NCBI RefSeq assembly: GCF_964355755.1
Contig: NC_092676.1
Coordinates: 2,708,288 to 2,772,287 of the forward strand
Source: Antedon mediterranea
Lineage: Eukaryota > Echinodermata > Crinoidea > Comatulida > Antedonidae
Direction of reading: 5' to 3'
DNA length: 64,000 bases
Part shown: positions 32,646-46,400 of the stretch, in pieces
How the letters are laid out: every line of letters begins with the position of its first letter
How positions within the stretch are numbered: the first letter of the stretch is position 1
The notes under the pieces: generated by a model
The model's database searches: none
The model's input: only the letters and a program-made list of their open reading frames with translations
Told to the model about the DNA's origin: nothing
Translations under genes and position numbers: made by a program

Positions 32646-34267
32646 ATGTATGCACTCCTACACTGGAATACTTTCTGCGGGTAGCGACTTATTGTGGGCG
32701 TGACCGTTAAAAGATTAATATAACTTTAATTGCGCGCGTGTATGAACGCGCTAAATATTATTACTTTTTTTCATTTTTAATCATTTATAAATATGGAATT
32801 ATATTCCATATACTTAAACTTATTAAGTAAGTGTCTTGTACGCTCTGACGTCATCATTTAACTATTATTCTGTTCTAATTCCATAATTCATATTAAAATA
32901 ATGTTTAACTAAATGAGATTGAGAGCCGATGTTATACTCCCTTTGCTTATTGGCAAAACTAAAAACAAACACGTTTTATGAATTAAGAAACCTGATCGAA
33001 GTTAAACAAGGCTGTTAGGAGTTAAAGTGACTTTCCGATCCAGTCTATATGACAGCAGACTACTGCATAGTTTCTCGTTCTCAATTCCTCTTAAATTCAA
33101 TCATTTTTAATTAAAGTTGAAAGATAGACTTATTTCAACTAAACAGAAGCTAGTCTGCCGTATACAATTGTGAATAATTGTCGCTTTTCATTCGCAGAAA
33201 TTCCTTTCACTTTCGTACTCTAGGATCTGATGAATACCAGTGCGTGTTTTTAATGTAGGCCCGTGTCTATGCAGTCCTAGAATCGCAGAATCTCCTTCGA
33301 AAGCGAAATTTATTTTTTGAATTATTACTAACGAATGAAAAAAAAAATACACAGTAGTGGGGTAATTCTGTACCGTGGCACCGAACAATTATTAAGTTTA
33401 CATCCCTCTAAAGACATTTAACTCGCTCTTCACTCCAACTTTATTCAATCTGTCGTTGGTTGAAGTTCCTATCAGTAAACCCAGCTGTATGTTTAAGCCG
33501 AAGTCATTCGCAACGCATTTTTTTGTTGATAGTCTGCTGCGATTGGCCAGCAGACGATAGAAAGTTGTCACGTGCTTGGTTCAAGGTTAGATCAACTTGT
33601 GAATGGACAATCCGCTGGGACACGCGTGCGTTCCGGGATACTTATTATAATATTATTACTTATTTAAATATTATAGTATAAATCACGATTCTAATTATAT
33701 CAAAATGCGAATACCGCAGTAATGCGAATACCGCAGTAGTAAAAATGGATCAATTGAAACTTTTTTTTTCTGTAAGAAATTTTAAACAAATGAATTTTAA
33801 AGATAACTATCAGAAAGTTAGACCAGCCTGACGCCCATTTTAATCGGCTACTAATACTGCCTTAAGAGATACTTTTGTTTTCGTCCGGTACGAAAGGAAG
33901 ACAGCATGCTAGCTACTAATTGATAAACTTATTAATTTGAAATAAATATTTTTCGATTTGAATGTCTTTCTGTTAATCAAATCAATGTTCTGACTCAACT
34001 AAACTTTTTATGAAAGAGTTACGATAATGATTGATTTGAAGAAAAAAACTAAATTTGTTGATTTAATTTTTTTCTATGGTTAAAAAAAGGTTTTATGTTT
34101 AGGATTCAACAACCCTTTTTCTTGCCAACAAGTGAGTGACGGAGCGAGGTATAAACAAAGAACCATTTTTGTATTAACCCCAGGTTGCAATTCATCCTCT
34201 GTCACAGTACTTCTGCAAGTCACGGTTCACTGGGTCTCTTAAAAAACCAATCCATTTAGGATTAGGT

Positions 34268-34600
34268 GTTTATTTATTTATTTATTCTGGTTTATTAAAA
34301 ACAAAGACATGGCAGTACAAAACTGAATTGCGTCCAGTAACATAAACATTCAATATAAAAATATATATATATATATATACAAAATGCATTAAAAAAAAAA
34401 AAAGAATATACAATTACAAACTTACAAAGATATATATCAAAAACGAGCAAAATTACACAACCATCTAATATAAAAATATATATATACACATAAATTCATA
34501 AAAAAAAAAAATAAAGAATATACAATTACAAATTTAAAAACTGCGAGTAAAATTATTAATTATCCGTAGGCCTATCAAAATTAAGAATTTCATATATATA
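34268..34600. repeat. AT-rich low-complexity tract with TA and A runs
   Basis: TTTATTTATTTATTTATTC followed by duplicated blocks containing ATATATATATATATA, A-runs and AAAGAATATACAATTACAAA. It is probably a degraded retroelement tail with microsatellite expansion. Confidence 0.7.
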
Positions 34601-35380
34601 TATCATTGCACTATAAGGTCATTGTTAATCAGGAATGGGAGTGTGGATTTCTTAAATCTTTCTGTTCTACATTTAATTTGGGATATTTTGTTTACATAGG
34701 CCTAGATGAACCAAACCCTCTCTCAATATGAAATGTTAAAAAAATGTAAAAATTCCCTCTCTCAATATTTAGACACCATATACATATTTAAAAAAAATAA
34801 AAATGTTTTACCGGAACTACCGAATCTATCCAAATTACCGATTTGCGGTACTTCAAAATTGTCTACTGACACCAATTAGGCGCTGAATTCTGAACTGAAG
34901 CGCGCGCTCGCGCACATAAAGTATACGCACTTATACGTCACTTTAAATAAAATGTGGCTGTGAGTTTATATGATTTACTTATCATTTTTTAAGTTTCAAA
35001 AGAGAGATTGTCCCAGATATAAAAGATTGAACTTATTTGGCTTAATAGTTCTTAATTTTCCCGAAAACATTTTAGTGTCATTGAACACAAATAGTGATAT
35101 AAATTTCACTTGATAATTGTGAGACATTTTAACATTAACCGAATAAGCCAATACTACAATTTGATGTGAAATATGGCTTTGTTAATTAAAATATTTCTTA
35201 GGAATGTTTTAATGTGTATTTGTGGTGGTTGCATAGCTTAATGTTTCCCATAGTTTCCACAAAAATTACATTTGAAACACGCCGTCTTACGAGGAGGAAA
35301 GGCGCGTGTGCGTAAACTTTATGATGTCACTCTGATGTGTGTTCTGTGTGTGATAATAGATTGACTGTGCTTTGTAGTTT

Positions 35381-35461
35381 ATGACGTCATTGCAATTTAA
35401 AGCATTATATACTTTTATGACATCATTGTAATTTAAAGTTTTTGTACTTTTATGACGTCAT
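35381..35461. promoter_or_regulatory. Tandem CRE-type palindromes, 36-bp period
   Basis: ATGACGTCAT at 35381-35390 and TGACGTCA at 35453-35460 are exact CREB/ATF consensus palindromes, with TGACATCA at 35418-35425 between them. The period is about 36 bp (unit phrases ACTTTTATGAC and TCATTGTAATTTAAAG). A further TGATGTCA lies at 35322. The array is 2 kb before BCAT exon 1. Confidence 0.4.
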
Positions 35462-36640
35462 TATCATCAGATGACAGCGCGTACCGTGTACACGTGCCCT
35501 TCTCTCTGTACATCATGGACGTAACAACCCGAACACTCCCCAATATTATTTTAACGTTTCACGTTTCGTTTTTATTACAATACGTTTTATAGGCCTACAT
35601 TAAGTTGTCTTTGGTTTTTTACACTGAGACAACGCAAAGTTTAAATTAATTAAATTTATGTTAGGCCTTCAAAATATGATAAACTCAATGTATAAACTTA
35701 TAATTCTGCATTGTATGATATGTCTACATCTTTAATTTGACCTAGTAAAATCAAAGATAAGTTAAATAAAATTATAAAAACGGATTACAAATTTCGTTTA
35801 AAAACACGTTTTGATCAGTTTATATCGCTTTTTGAATGATAACGTCCCAATGTGGGCCTTCAGATTCCAGAACAATTTCCTTGGAGCTGAAGTGGGAAAA
35901 CGAAGTCAAATCATCGACTCACTGGCGTCTGTTCGGGAAATCCAATTTTCGTGAAGAAAAACATAATTGTAGATTTTTAATTTCAGTTTTGATATTTTAA
36001 AACATGACGTCGATTACGGCTGTTTTTTGTAATTGGACACGTGGTTGTGTGGTTCAGATTTGCTTGGCTTATTGTTTTCCGTTCGAAGGCGTAACGCGTT
36101 CTGATTGGATGAAAGCCAGTGTGGAATTAGTTGGAAACAAGTTTTATGAATTACGATTGAAAAGTTTCTTGTCCTCGTCTTTGTCAAAAGCTGTGCTTTG
36201 TATGAAATGCTCAATTTGCACTTGTTTTGTTCAAATTATGACAACTGTTACCCAACATTTGTTGTTTAAAATAAACGTCTGCATATAATAATTGTTTTCC
36301 GGTTAAAAATCATAAAATAGGAGGCCTAAGCTTACAAAACATTTCATTGTAAAAAATTGTCCGACAATACTAATTAAATTTCAAGTTAGTTTTGCATAAA
36401 AGTACGGATTAAATATCTAAATTTAAAAAAGATGATTTGTTGCTGACGAAAGAAAAAAAACAGGTGGTGGCAGCAGACATGGTTCTCTCGTTATCACATT
36501 GTACGATCTGATCTTTGGAGGAGAATGTTGTCACATCACTGATTTTAATAACTCTTGAAAACTAAATTATATCGTAAATATTATATATAAAAGAATGAGC
36601 AATCATCCGAGCACCCCTTCCCCACTCATTCCAATAAAAA

Positions 36641-36910
36641 CTGTATTGTCCCCCAAAAACATGAAAAATGAAGATTAATAAAATCAGACTTTAAAGAGGC
36701 CATTTTGTAGTTTTAATAAAGTTATTCACTTCTTCAAAAACAATATTGATAATTTAAGTATTTTTGACTTTAAATAAATTTTTTTTCAGGTAAATAATTT
36801 TTTTTCGAAACAGTTTTTGGTCAAAGTGAATAACTATTACGTGACATTGAAATAGCAAATTAAAAAAATTAGAAGAAAAAAAATGTTTTAGGGAGACAAT
36901 ATATCTTAAA
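36641..36910 (+). mobile_element. MITE family 2, near-complete copy
   Basis: Starts CTGTATTGTCCCCCAAAAAC and ends AGGGAGACAATATATCTTAA, so both inverted termini are present. The interior has TTTTGTAGTTTTAATAAAGT and TTTTTGGTCAAAGTGAATAA. About 270 bp, non-coding. Confidence 0.85.
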
Positions 36911-37381
36911 GAAAGTGTTTAATTGTTTGTTTATCAGGGAATGATTTTAGGTGGGTCCATGAACAAAAAATTAAAAGAAAGAAACCTCTCTGCATTGGTG
37001 GACACCACATATGATTTTATTTATTAAGACATTAAATATTTGTATTCATGATATTCACACACAAAAATTTCACATTAATTTAGTCATTATATTACAATAA
37101 TATTGTTGATAATGCGCGGAACAACTTCCAAAAAATGAAAGATATTGTAAAAAACACGGTTTGTTTTTACAATTGTCCGGTTCCGTGTTTGTTAATCAAC
37201 AGATACTTATAATATAATAATTCTTCAAATATATAATTCTATTTTCCTTCAACTAATAATAAATTACCTATTAGTTTACCTGTCATTAATTAAACAAATT
37301 GTATTGTCTATCTATGATGTTACCAAGAACAATGCTGGTATATGCCATAAAACAAAAGACACTGTACTCAACTCCGGAGGA

Positions 37382-37389
37382 TGACGTAA
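37382..37389. promoter_or_regulatory. CRE-like TGACGTAA beside the BCAT start
   Basis: TGACGTAA lies 29 bp before the BCAT ATG, so it is in the promoter or 5' UTR. ATF/CREB or C/EBP-ATF factors bind such sites. A single match is only suggestive. Confidence 0.3.
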
Positions 37390-37417
37390 CTTGTTCTGGA
37401 TGAGTGCATTTTAGAAA

Positions 37418-37471
37418 ATGGCGTGTTCAACAACCATGTTACGATCTGTTTCTGCTCAACTTTTTAGACAG
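37418..37471 (+). CDS. BCAT: BCAT coding exon 1, likely mitochondrial presequence
   Basis: ATG in AAAATGGCG context, 18 codons, donor CAG/GTAACA. It encodes [18 protein letters not shown]: two arginines, hydroxylated residues and no acids. The start was chosen because exon 2 begins in phase 0 with AADLQI, exactly where human BCAT2 continues after its presequence. Confidence 0.82.
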
Positions 37472-40400
37472 GTAACATATCTCAAGCTAAATATATTTTG
37501 ACATTTTTCATCTTAAATTGTAGCCGCTCAAATGGTGTTGTCAATAGATGTGATGTAAATGTAATATAATTAAATCATTGATGGGCATATCGTGCTTAGG
37601 CCTAGGCCCATATCTTGTGTGATGAGTTGACAGCAAACAGTCCTGCTCCGTGTGTGTATGATGTGGTGGCGGGAAGGAAGGAAGGAGAGTCCGTCTGGGG
37701 AATCTTTCATTGTTTTTCATTTTTATGAATTGAATATAAACTGTATCTAGACTATAGCGCTTGATAAATATTGGGTAGTTGAATTATAGTTTCTTTTACT
37801 GGCATTTTCTTTTTATTTTACTGTTTTTTTTGCTAACGTTTTGTTTACCACCACCACCACCACCACTCTATCTATAGCCTAGCTACTACTAACTAGCCCT
37901 AGGCTACTAGGCCTACCACTTACATTTATCTGTTTTGTTTGTATATATTATGGTTTTATGACATCTGGCACTGATTTAAAGGTGTATAAGTGTCAATAAA
38001 TGAATGTAGACCTACTTTACTTACTATAAAAAACATAAACAATATACATTACACATTATTGTTATGAAAATAATATTTATCATGACCAATAGGGACTATA
38101 TAAACATATATTTTTAATTACGTTTTATGTAAATTTAAACAAAAAGAGGATGTTTGAATAGATTGATAGGAAACCAAACATTTGAATTGATAATAAGCAT
38201 TGGATACAGATTGGATTGTTTGTTTTGGTAGACCACAAAATGATAAGGGACACACCTCCAATATAAAGCATGTGATTGGATGAGATAAAAGGTGTGTGTG
38301 TTTACATACTAAACAATGTAGTATACTACACCATTCATCCATATGTGTACATTTTGTCTGCATGTTTTAAACTTCGTTTCTTACATTTTTAATATGACTT
38401 TTCTGATAAAATATTCCCAAATATGGCATTAATGATAAATTATTACTGTCACATATGTTGTGTTAGTAGAGAGGTTTCGCAATCTTACGAATACGAAAAC
38501 GGATACGTCACGCACACGTATACGTTTTTGTAAGCCAGTAAAAATCTGTTTAGCATTGCAACGAAATATTAAGGGCGTCGTCCAAAATAACGGTAAATTT
38601 GAGCGAAGCGCATGTACGTGTTGCTTGGTGGTTGGCTGCCTAGGCCTAGTGTAACATCAAAGCGAGTGAGGATTTTAAAAACTGCCATTTATCAAAATTG
38701 GCCTGGCATTCAATAAATATATAATTATATTATAATCCTGAATCATTCCTGATTCAAATGCAAAATGTGCAAAATAGATCAAAAACTATACTCGTTTTGT
38801 AGTTACGAATATGACTGGTGATATTCGTCAACACAAATATGCGTTACGAATATAAAATGGGGATCAGCTCAAAAGTTTCACAAATGTGTGACGTATCCGT
38901 TTTCGTTATCCTATTCGTAAGGTTGCGAAACCTCCCTAATATGCTAATTATATTTGTTTTATTTGCTAATTATGCAAACTATGTTACCCTCGGTTAATTA
39001 ATAAAACAGTTGAATTAAAAGAACCATGTTGACGAGTCTGTCACACTTGTAATATGGTGTCAGAATAGTTGAAAGAACTGTACATACAATGGTTGAACAG
39101 TATATTGTTGCCGAAGGTGTAAGTGATCCTAATGACTTATACATTGACACTTTAACTGTTGAAGATAAAAATGAGTAACTTTTATATTGATACTCTAAAA
39201 GATAACAGTAATAAGAACGCTTGGTTCTATGATGTGTTTGTGGGAGGTAATGTGTTAAAGATGAAGCTTGACACTGGAGCATGTGTACTGTTAACTGCAT
39301 ACGACTGGAAACATTTAGACAGTTACCAGGACATGAGAACATTAAAGTAAATATGGCATTAACAACCTGACCCTAAGCTGTAGTTCTTTGATCCTGATTC
39401 ATTGTTTAATTTACAGAAAACATCATGCAGATGGTCCAAGTTTCTAAGTGGCCACCAACGGATGACATCCAGTGTTGCATCATTCAAGGTATCGTACACT
39501 TGTTGAAACAGGAACATATTTTAAATAATTATTGCATCATCCATCGCATACAGTACCTCTATGCATCATTTAACATGAGAGCATTAATTAGGTCTATTTA
39601 TAAACATATTGCATGTTTAGTGAACCGTGACGACCAAAGGTTTATTGATATTCAATACCATCGAATAAAGATATTTTCCTCTCAATGCAATTTAGGCTCT
39701 CATGGTGTAATGAAATACTTCTCATCCATCCACCAAAGCACGCCCTCTTTCCAAAAATAATCACTAACGTGCTCCCACTTGATGATCAACAACTTCACTC
39801 GTATCCTGCATCCATTATAACCCACCCACATTTAGCAAAAATAAACCCCAACAACACCCACATTTATTCCCAATATACCCCCACCCACCCACATTTATTC
39901 CCAATATATCCCACCCACCCACATTTATTCCCAATATACCCCCACCCACCCACATTTATTCACAATATATCCCACCTATCCACATTTATTCCCAATATAC
40001 CCCACCCACCCACATTTATTCCCAATATATCCCCACCCACCCACATTTATTCCCAATATATCCCCACCCACCCACATTTATTCCCAATATACCCCCACAC
40101 CCACATTTATTCACAATATACCCCACCTATCCACATTTATTCCCAATATACCTGATCTGTACACATCTCATACACATACCCAATTTCCATTAAATTAAAC
40201 CAATTTCAATCTTTTTTTGGCTTTCTTTATTTTACTCTTTTTTTTAGGCTGCTGATCTTCAAATTAAATATTCTAATAACATCACAGAAAAAAAACCAGA
40301 CTCGGACACGCTTCTATTTGGCCATACGTTTACTGACCATATGCTGACCATTGAATGGTCAAAGAATGCCGGATGGCAAGCCCCGTGCATTCAACCGTTT

Positions 40401-43400
40401 GGAAACCTCTCCATGCATCCAGCTTGTTCAGTATTTCACTACGGACTCGAGGTGAGGCATGCTGGAATAACCCAGGATGAAAATTTAAACTTCGTTCGGA
40501 TAAGCAGATTGTTTGTTTTTTTACATTTTTGTTTGTAATTACAAATTTTTCAATATCAAAGATTCCTCAAAATTGTCAACAAAATGAATTATAAACTTTT
40601 TATATATAAGTTTGTTTTTAATTATTCGCTATGTGTAAAATGGTGGTGCCTCTCCCTATAAATTATTAATGATTCACTATGGTTTCTGAAATCTAAGAGC
40701 TGCCCCTTGTGGACAATTTATTTCAATTTTTTAAAGTATATGAAGGACAAAAGTACATTAAGTTTCCATCATTAATATTCTGTTTAGCACATTACATTAT
40801 AAGAACACATAGACATACATTTGCTGACCGGTCACTCTCTTGCACAGCTCCATCCTTTGCTGACCGGTCACTGTCTCTTGCACAGCTCCATCCTTTGCTG
40901 ACCGGTCACTGTCTCTTGCACAGCTCCATCCTTTGCTGACCGGTCACTGTCTCTTGCACAGCTCCATCCTTTGCTGACCGGTCACTTTCTCTTGCACAGC
41001 TCCATCCTTTGCTGACCGGTCACTTTCTCTTGCACAGCTCCATCCTTTGCTGACCGGTCACTGTCTCTTGCACAGCTCCATCTTTATTGAATACTCTTCC
41101 ACAATCAATCAAGAATGGCAATTCTATTGACATCTTCAAACAATTGCTGAAAACCCATCTCTTTAGCATAGCATATGAAATGACATAATTTCCACCTTGT
41201 TTCGAGCCTTGTGGTCGTAGCGCTTTAGAGAAAATTTATTTTGGTTAAGCGCTATACAAAAGACAATTATTATTATTAAATCCATAAATATCTCTCTTAT
41301 TTTATAACCATAATCATTTTTATTATTTTTTCCTTCGGATCATCCTTATATTTTTAGTTATTTGAGGGTATGAAGGCATATGCCGGTGTAGACGACAAGG
41401 TCCGGATGTTTCGTCCGTGGGACAACATGACTCGAATGAAGTATAGTGCCAATAAAGTTTCTCTTCCAGTGAGTATTTTAAAATTAAACAAAATTTGTAA
41501 TCCGTTTTTATAATTTTATTTAACATATTTTAATTTTGACTATAAAATAATAATAATCTGTTTATCACTGACCAGTCTTATGTTTCATTTGCATTTCATC
41601 TGCAAATTGTTTATCTCCCTTTTGTATATACGAACCCGGGACAAAGCAACTTTGATATTCTATTTTATTACCTATTAATTTTCTGTAGTAATTTAAATAT
41701 GTCAGAGGTCAACTAGTGTATTAATACTAGAGGTCAACACTGTCATGATATAACAAAAGTTTATTAGTTTAACCAAGGCATGCTATAAATAACTGAGGAG
41801 CATTCAGGGTTTAAAAATGGAAAGATATTTTGTTTTCGACGACGACCAACACATCAAGTTTAGTTAGGCTCTCGCTAAATGCATTTTCATAATCGGTGCC
41901 AAGTTTTTGGTTTCACCTTCCTACAATACCGTCTTTGCGTGCGTATGTAAAGATTTCTAATGGCCATCGTGTCTTCAGCATCTGTTAAACAATTTATTGT
42001 GTAACATAGTGCAGTCAACTAGGCCACTGTCCTGACACACAAAGGAAATTAGGGTTAGAATCAGGAAGCTAATTACTGACAGGTGCTGCTTAAACAATTA
42101 TTAGTTTCAACCATTTTGAGAAGATCCATACTTAGAAAACGAAAGTTATAATTAGCATTTCATAATTACGATCAATTGTTTTTTTTATTGTACTCTACTT
42201 TATTGAAATGTATTTGTACAGTGGTAGAAAAAGAAAGCAGTGTTTAACTCAGTTAAACTGGTTAGTTTGTTAACTGGTTAGTTTTTTGTAAAACTGGTTA
42301 GTTTGTCAACTATTTTTTTGAACTGGTTAGTTTATTAAACTGGTTAGTTTTTGTTAAACTAGTTAAAGTTTGTTAAACTGACTAGTTGGTTAAACTGACT
42401 ATTTGGTTAAACTGGAAAGTGTGCTAAACTGATCAGTTTGTTAAACTGGTTAGTTTGTTCAACTGGTTAGTTTGTTAAACTGGTTAGTTTGTTAAACTGG
42501 TTAGTTTGTTAAACTGGTTAGTTTGTTAAACTGGTTAGTTTGTTAAACTGGTTAGTTTGTTAAACTGGTCAGTTTGTCGAACTGGTTAGTTTGTTAAACT
42601 GGTCAGTTTGTCGAACTGGTTAGTTTGTTAAACTGGTTAGTTGTTAAACTGGTTAGTTTGTTAAACTGACTAGTGTATTAAACTGTTTAGTTTCTAAAAC
42701 TGTATTTTCTTAAAATCCATTTCAGGTCCATTTTAAACTGGTTAATTTATTGAACTGATTAGTTTGTTAAACTGTAGTTTCTTAAACTGGTTTTAGTAAG
42801 GAACTCAGGATTGAACCATGGACCATGGATTGAAAAACAAGCTACAGCTCCACTACAGACTACAATTAATGATGAAAATAAATTTCTGATCGGCACAGTT
42901 AAATATTACGCCCATGGGGTATGTTTGCCAATCCACCAGCGTCCTATGTTAACCCAAATGTTCATACTTGATCTATCTTATGGAGACATTCACTTAAAAA
43001 TAAATGACACATATACTCAAGGGTCGCAGTCTGGATACCCAAGGACCTAATATCACATATCATATACTATATCATTATAACATTCAACCACTAATGTTAT
43101 AGCGAACTCTATTACTATGGCCTAATTAATTAATAGTGACATGTTATTATGGTTGTGAAGTTTGCTTTGAAATGTTATCGAATGTGTTAAGACGATAATA
43201 GTTATGAGAATGACAATGTAGTAATTGGATTGTTTGTAACCGCAAGGCGCCAAGCAGCTTCTAGATCGGTGGATGCTCTTCCTTAACGCTAATAGGATAT
43301 GAACGCTGTGAACGTGTATGTTTCAGTTGAAAGAGAGGTTACACCTGCTAACATAGGATTCAGTCAATTGAACAACAATAAGAGGAATTTGGCAGGTGGG

Positions 43401-46400
43401 GTGAGAAAATAATTGAACACTAAACAGAGATAACAGAATGTGGATATCATTCATCCTAATTTCTTCTACCCCTGAAGGGTGTATTTATCGCCCTCTACCA
43501 CCCACAGACTCGCCCACTTGACCCACAAAGAATGTCAGTCTGAAATAGCAGGTTCTTATAAATCTTGACGCACTTACTTTTGTAGAATACTGTATTTATT
43601 TATTTATTTCATACGCACCCAACAGCGAGTAACTCACCAATTGCAGGATGGATAAACTATTTTAGAAATTGTCGTGCTTATAAACTAAGTTCCATTTGAG
43701 GCTAAGGGAGTGGAGTTGAAAGAGTTGTGAGTTACAACTGTGGCACTAGGTCAGGATTGAACCTTGGACCTTGGGATTGGAAGGCAAGCATGTTAACCAC
43801 CAAGCTACAACTCCACTACCACCACAAAGCTACAGCTGCACTACAAGATACAGCTCCACTTTTATTCTTAAAATCACCATTTATTATGAAGTTTAAAGTA
43901 AGAAGCTGGATGTATTCATTTCGTAGTTAAAACTTTGCTAATGGAGCACGGTTGTCACATCTGTTTCCATTCAGTTTTACTGGTCCGTCTTTAGTTTTAA
44001 TGTCTGTCTACTCCTAATATTGTTTACTTACATCCAAAGTTGGCCATTTTAATGTTTCAATTTTGGCACAAAAAAAAAATACAATACCAAAAAAAAAAAA
44101 AACAAATTCGCAGAGGAAAAATCCTGTTCCAATCTGGCAAGTAAGATTTAAAAATTGATTTTTATGAATATTAAAGATGTATTGTCCCCCTCAAAAAAGA
44201 ATTCTTTTTCATTTTTTTTTTAATATGCCATTTTAATGTCACATAATAATTATCCACTTTTACCGAAAACTGGATCTGAAAAAAAATGATTTACCTGGAA
44301 AAAATGTAATTTATTTTGGTTTTTTTCTATGTAAGGAAGTGATTAACTTTATCAAAACTACAAAATAACCTATTCAAAGTCTGATTTAATTAATCTTCAT
44401 TTTTCATGTTTTTAGAGGACAATACATCTTTAACCAAACAAAAAATAAATTATTTGATATTATTTTTATCGTTTGTTTTTATGAAAAATTTGTGTCTTTT
44501 TACTGTATTCAAATGTGTTTTATTAGAAAATTTAGATAAAATGTATGAAATTTAAAATTGATTAATGATTTTATCTGTGATCAACATCTGTGATTAAACG
44601 TATTAAACTTCAGCCATACCAACAAATCTTTTTTTATAATAAAATTGATTATTATTACTAAAATTGTTATGAAACAACAGGATATATTTACTTTCTTGAT
44701 AGAGATTAAAAGTTTGATATCCCTATAAATCAAGTGATAGTTTCCTGTGTACAATTTAAACGGCGACATATACACGACCATAGCATATATTCTAACCTTT
44801 TATCAGATGATAATGAATTATATTTGTCATCGGTACAATAATTTACTACGGGCTTCGTGAGCTTTGGAAGGTCGTTGAGTGAAGGAGGACGTGTTGATTG
44901 CGAGGAAGTATTACAGGCTGATGTTAGCTGTCGTTTGATGATTTCAACGGGACATGTGGCCTGCTGGTGTAATCCTGCTTAATTCATGCAGTAGGTTGTC
45001 TTACCTCGCATGTTACAATAGAAAATATCGTTATCAGTACCGTACCGCCTTTTTTTGGTTGAATTGAATTTTTGCTAAAGTCAATACCAAAAACCCTAAA
45101 GGCCAATTTACACAGACAAGCAACAGTAAGCGGAAACCGTGTTGCTTGTCCAACGGTAGAATCAGTATCTATCCTGAGCGGAAACCGCCCGTCCACTCAT
45201 GTTCATTAGGAATAACATAAATTCTATAATTGTTATTACCGTTACCGCTCGTATGTGTAAATTGGCCTTTAGGCTTGTCTGATATGTGGTTTTCTGGAAA
45301 GTCTGGTATTCCAAATGTCTTTTTAATGGTAAAGATTTGTTGACCTGTTGGACCTTTAGAGTCCAGTATTGTGACGCTAAGGTTATATTAGACTACATCA
45401 TCAGAAGATACAAATTGACCCTTGGTCCATTCACTACCCACTAGACTGAGTTATCTAAATACATGTACGTCTTCAATGCAAAACAGTAATGTTTTTTTAT
45501 GAATTATTTAACAATAATATAGTCTAAAGGGAGCCCTTTTAATGTCAAGATTATTTTACCTAAAGTTGTAAAAATCGGATAAATTAATTTATTAATCCAA
45601 GATGCTGTTTAAATCAAAATATAACTTGTTACAATAATTTTTTATTAGTATAATAAAATCCTAGACAACGATACTGTCTGATTTTTGTCGACATCGTTAA
45701 AGTGAAACACAAAAAAGAAATTGTAGAAGAACCAGATATTTAAATGTCACCGAATGTCATGCACATGGCGGAGTAATCACGTACTGTCACAATGTAAATG
45801 ATGCGTATCTTGTGTGTAATTTTTGTGTTTGTCTGATAAGATTGTTTTCGACTGGAAAATGTGCAGATTAGTCGTTTGGATTAAGGTGACGGCTTGTCTC
45901 AGAAACATTGGTTATTTTTATAACATGACCACAAATTCAAACAATTTCTTTAAGCTTCCAATTTACAAAAGTGAAACATTGTGGACGTACGACTCGCCAG
46001 CATGGCTCCGCGCTACTCCCAGTAGGTAAACACAGTAAGTCATCTTAAGCCCTCGGGGGAATAGGTACTGCCTGCCCCTCTTAATGAACCGCGACTAAAC
46101 CAGCTGAATCGTAGGCGGGATATCCACATTGTTGAATCAATGACAATTGCCTTACGTGACCGAACGAGTGGTATTACTGAATCATACCGCGGGCGGTTGC
46201 TACACTCGCGTTCAGCCAGAGTTCATGATCTTGGCGCGCTTCCAATTCAATGTTTCTATTTTGAGCAGCTTCACTGAATGGTTAATTTTGATCAGGTGAC
46301 TCACAATTTGTGAATGGGTTGACTTCATCAGGTTGCATTATGCTAATGAGGGTCAGGGTCAGAATGAGTTGCGTGACGTGGATAAGAATCTTGGGAAAAA

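Larger units (their letters stand above)
25126..37417. other. SoxD 3' UTR and intergenic region between SoxD and BCAT
   Basis: No further coding exon is recognisable. The SoxD 3' UTR must start here; several AATAAA signals exist (for example near 25800, 26403 and 29877) and none is decisive. Besides the arrays, MITEs and motifs listed separately, the spans 27000-28500, 30800-31670, 32650-34260 and 34600-35300 show nothing I can identify. Confidence 0.6.

Noticed and set aside
39685-40155. 156-aa proline/histidine-rich frame
   Set aside because: Its second half is the CCCACCCACATTTATTCCCA array and the first half has no family similarity or codon bias I can see.
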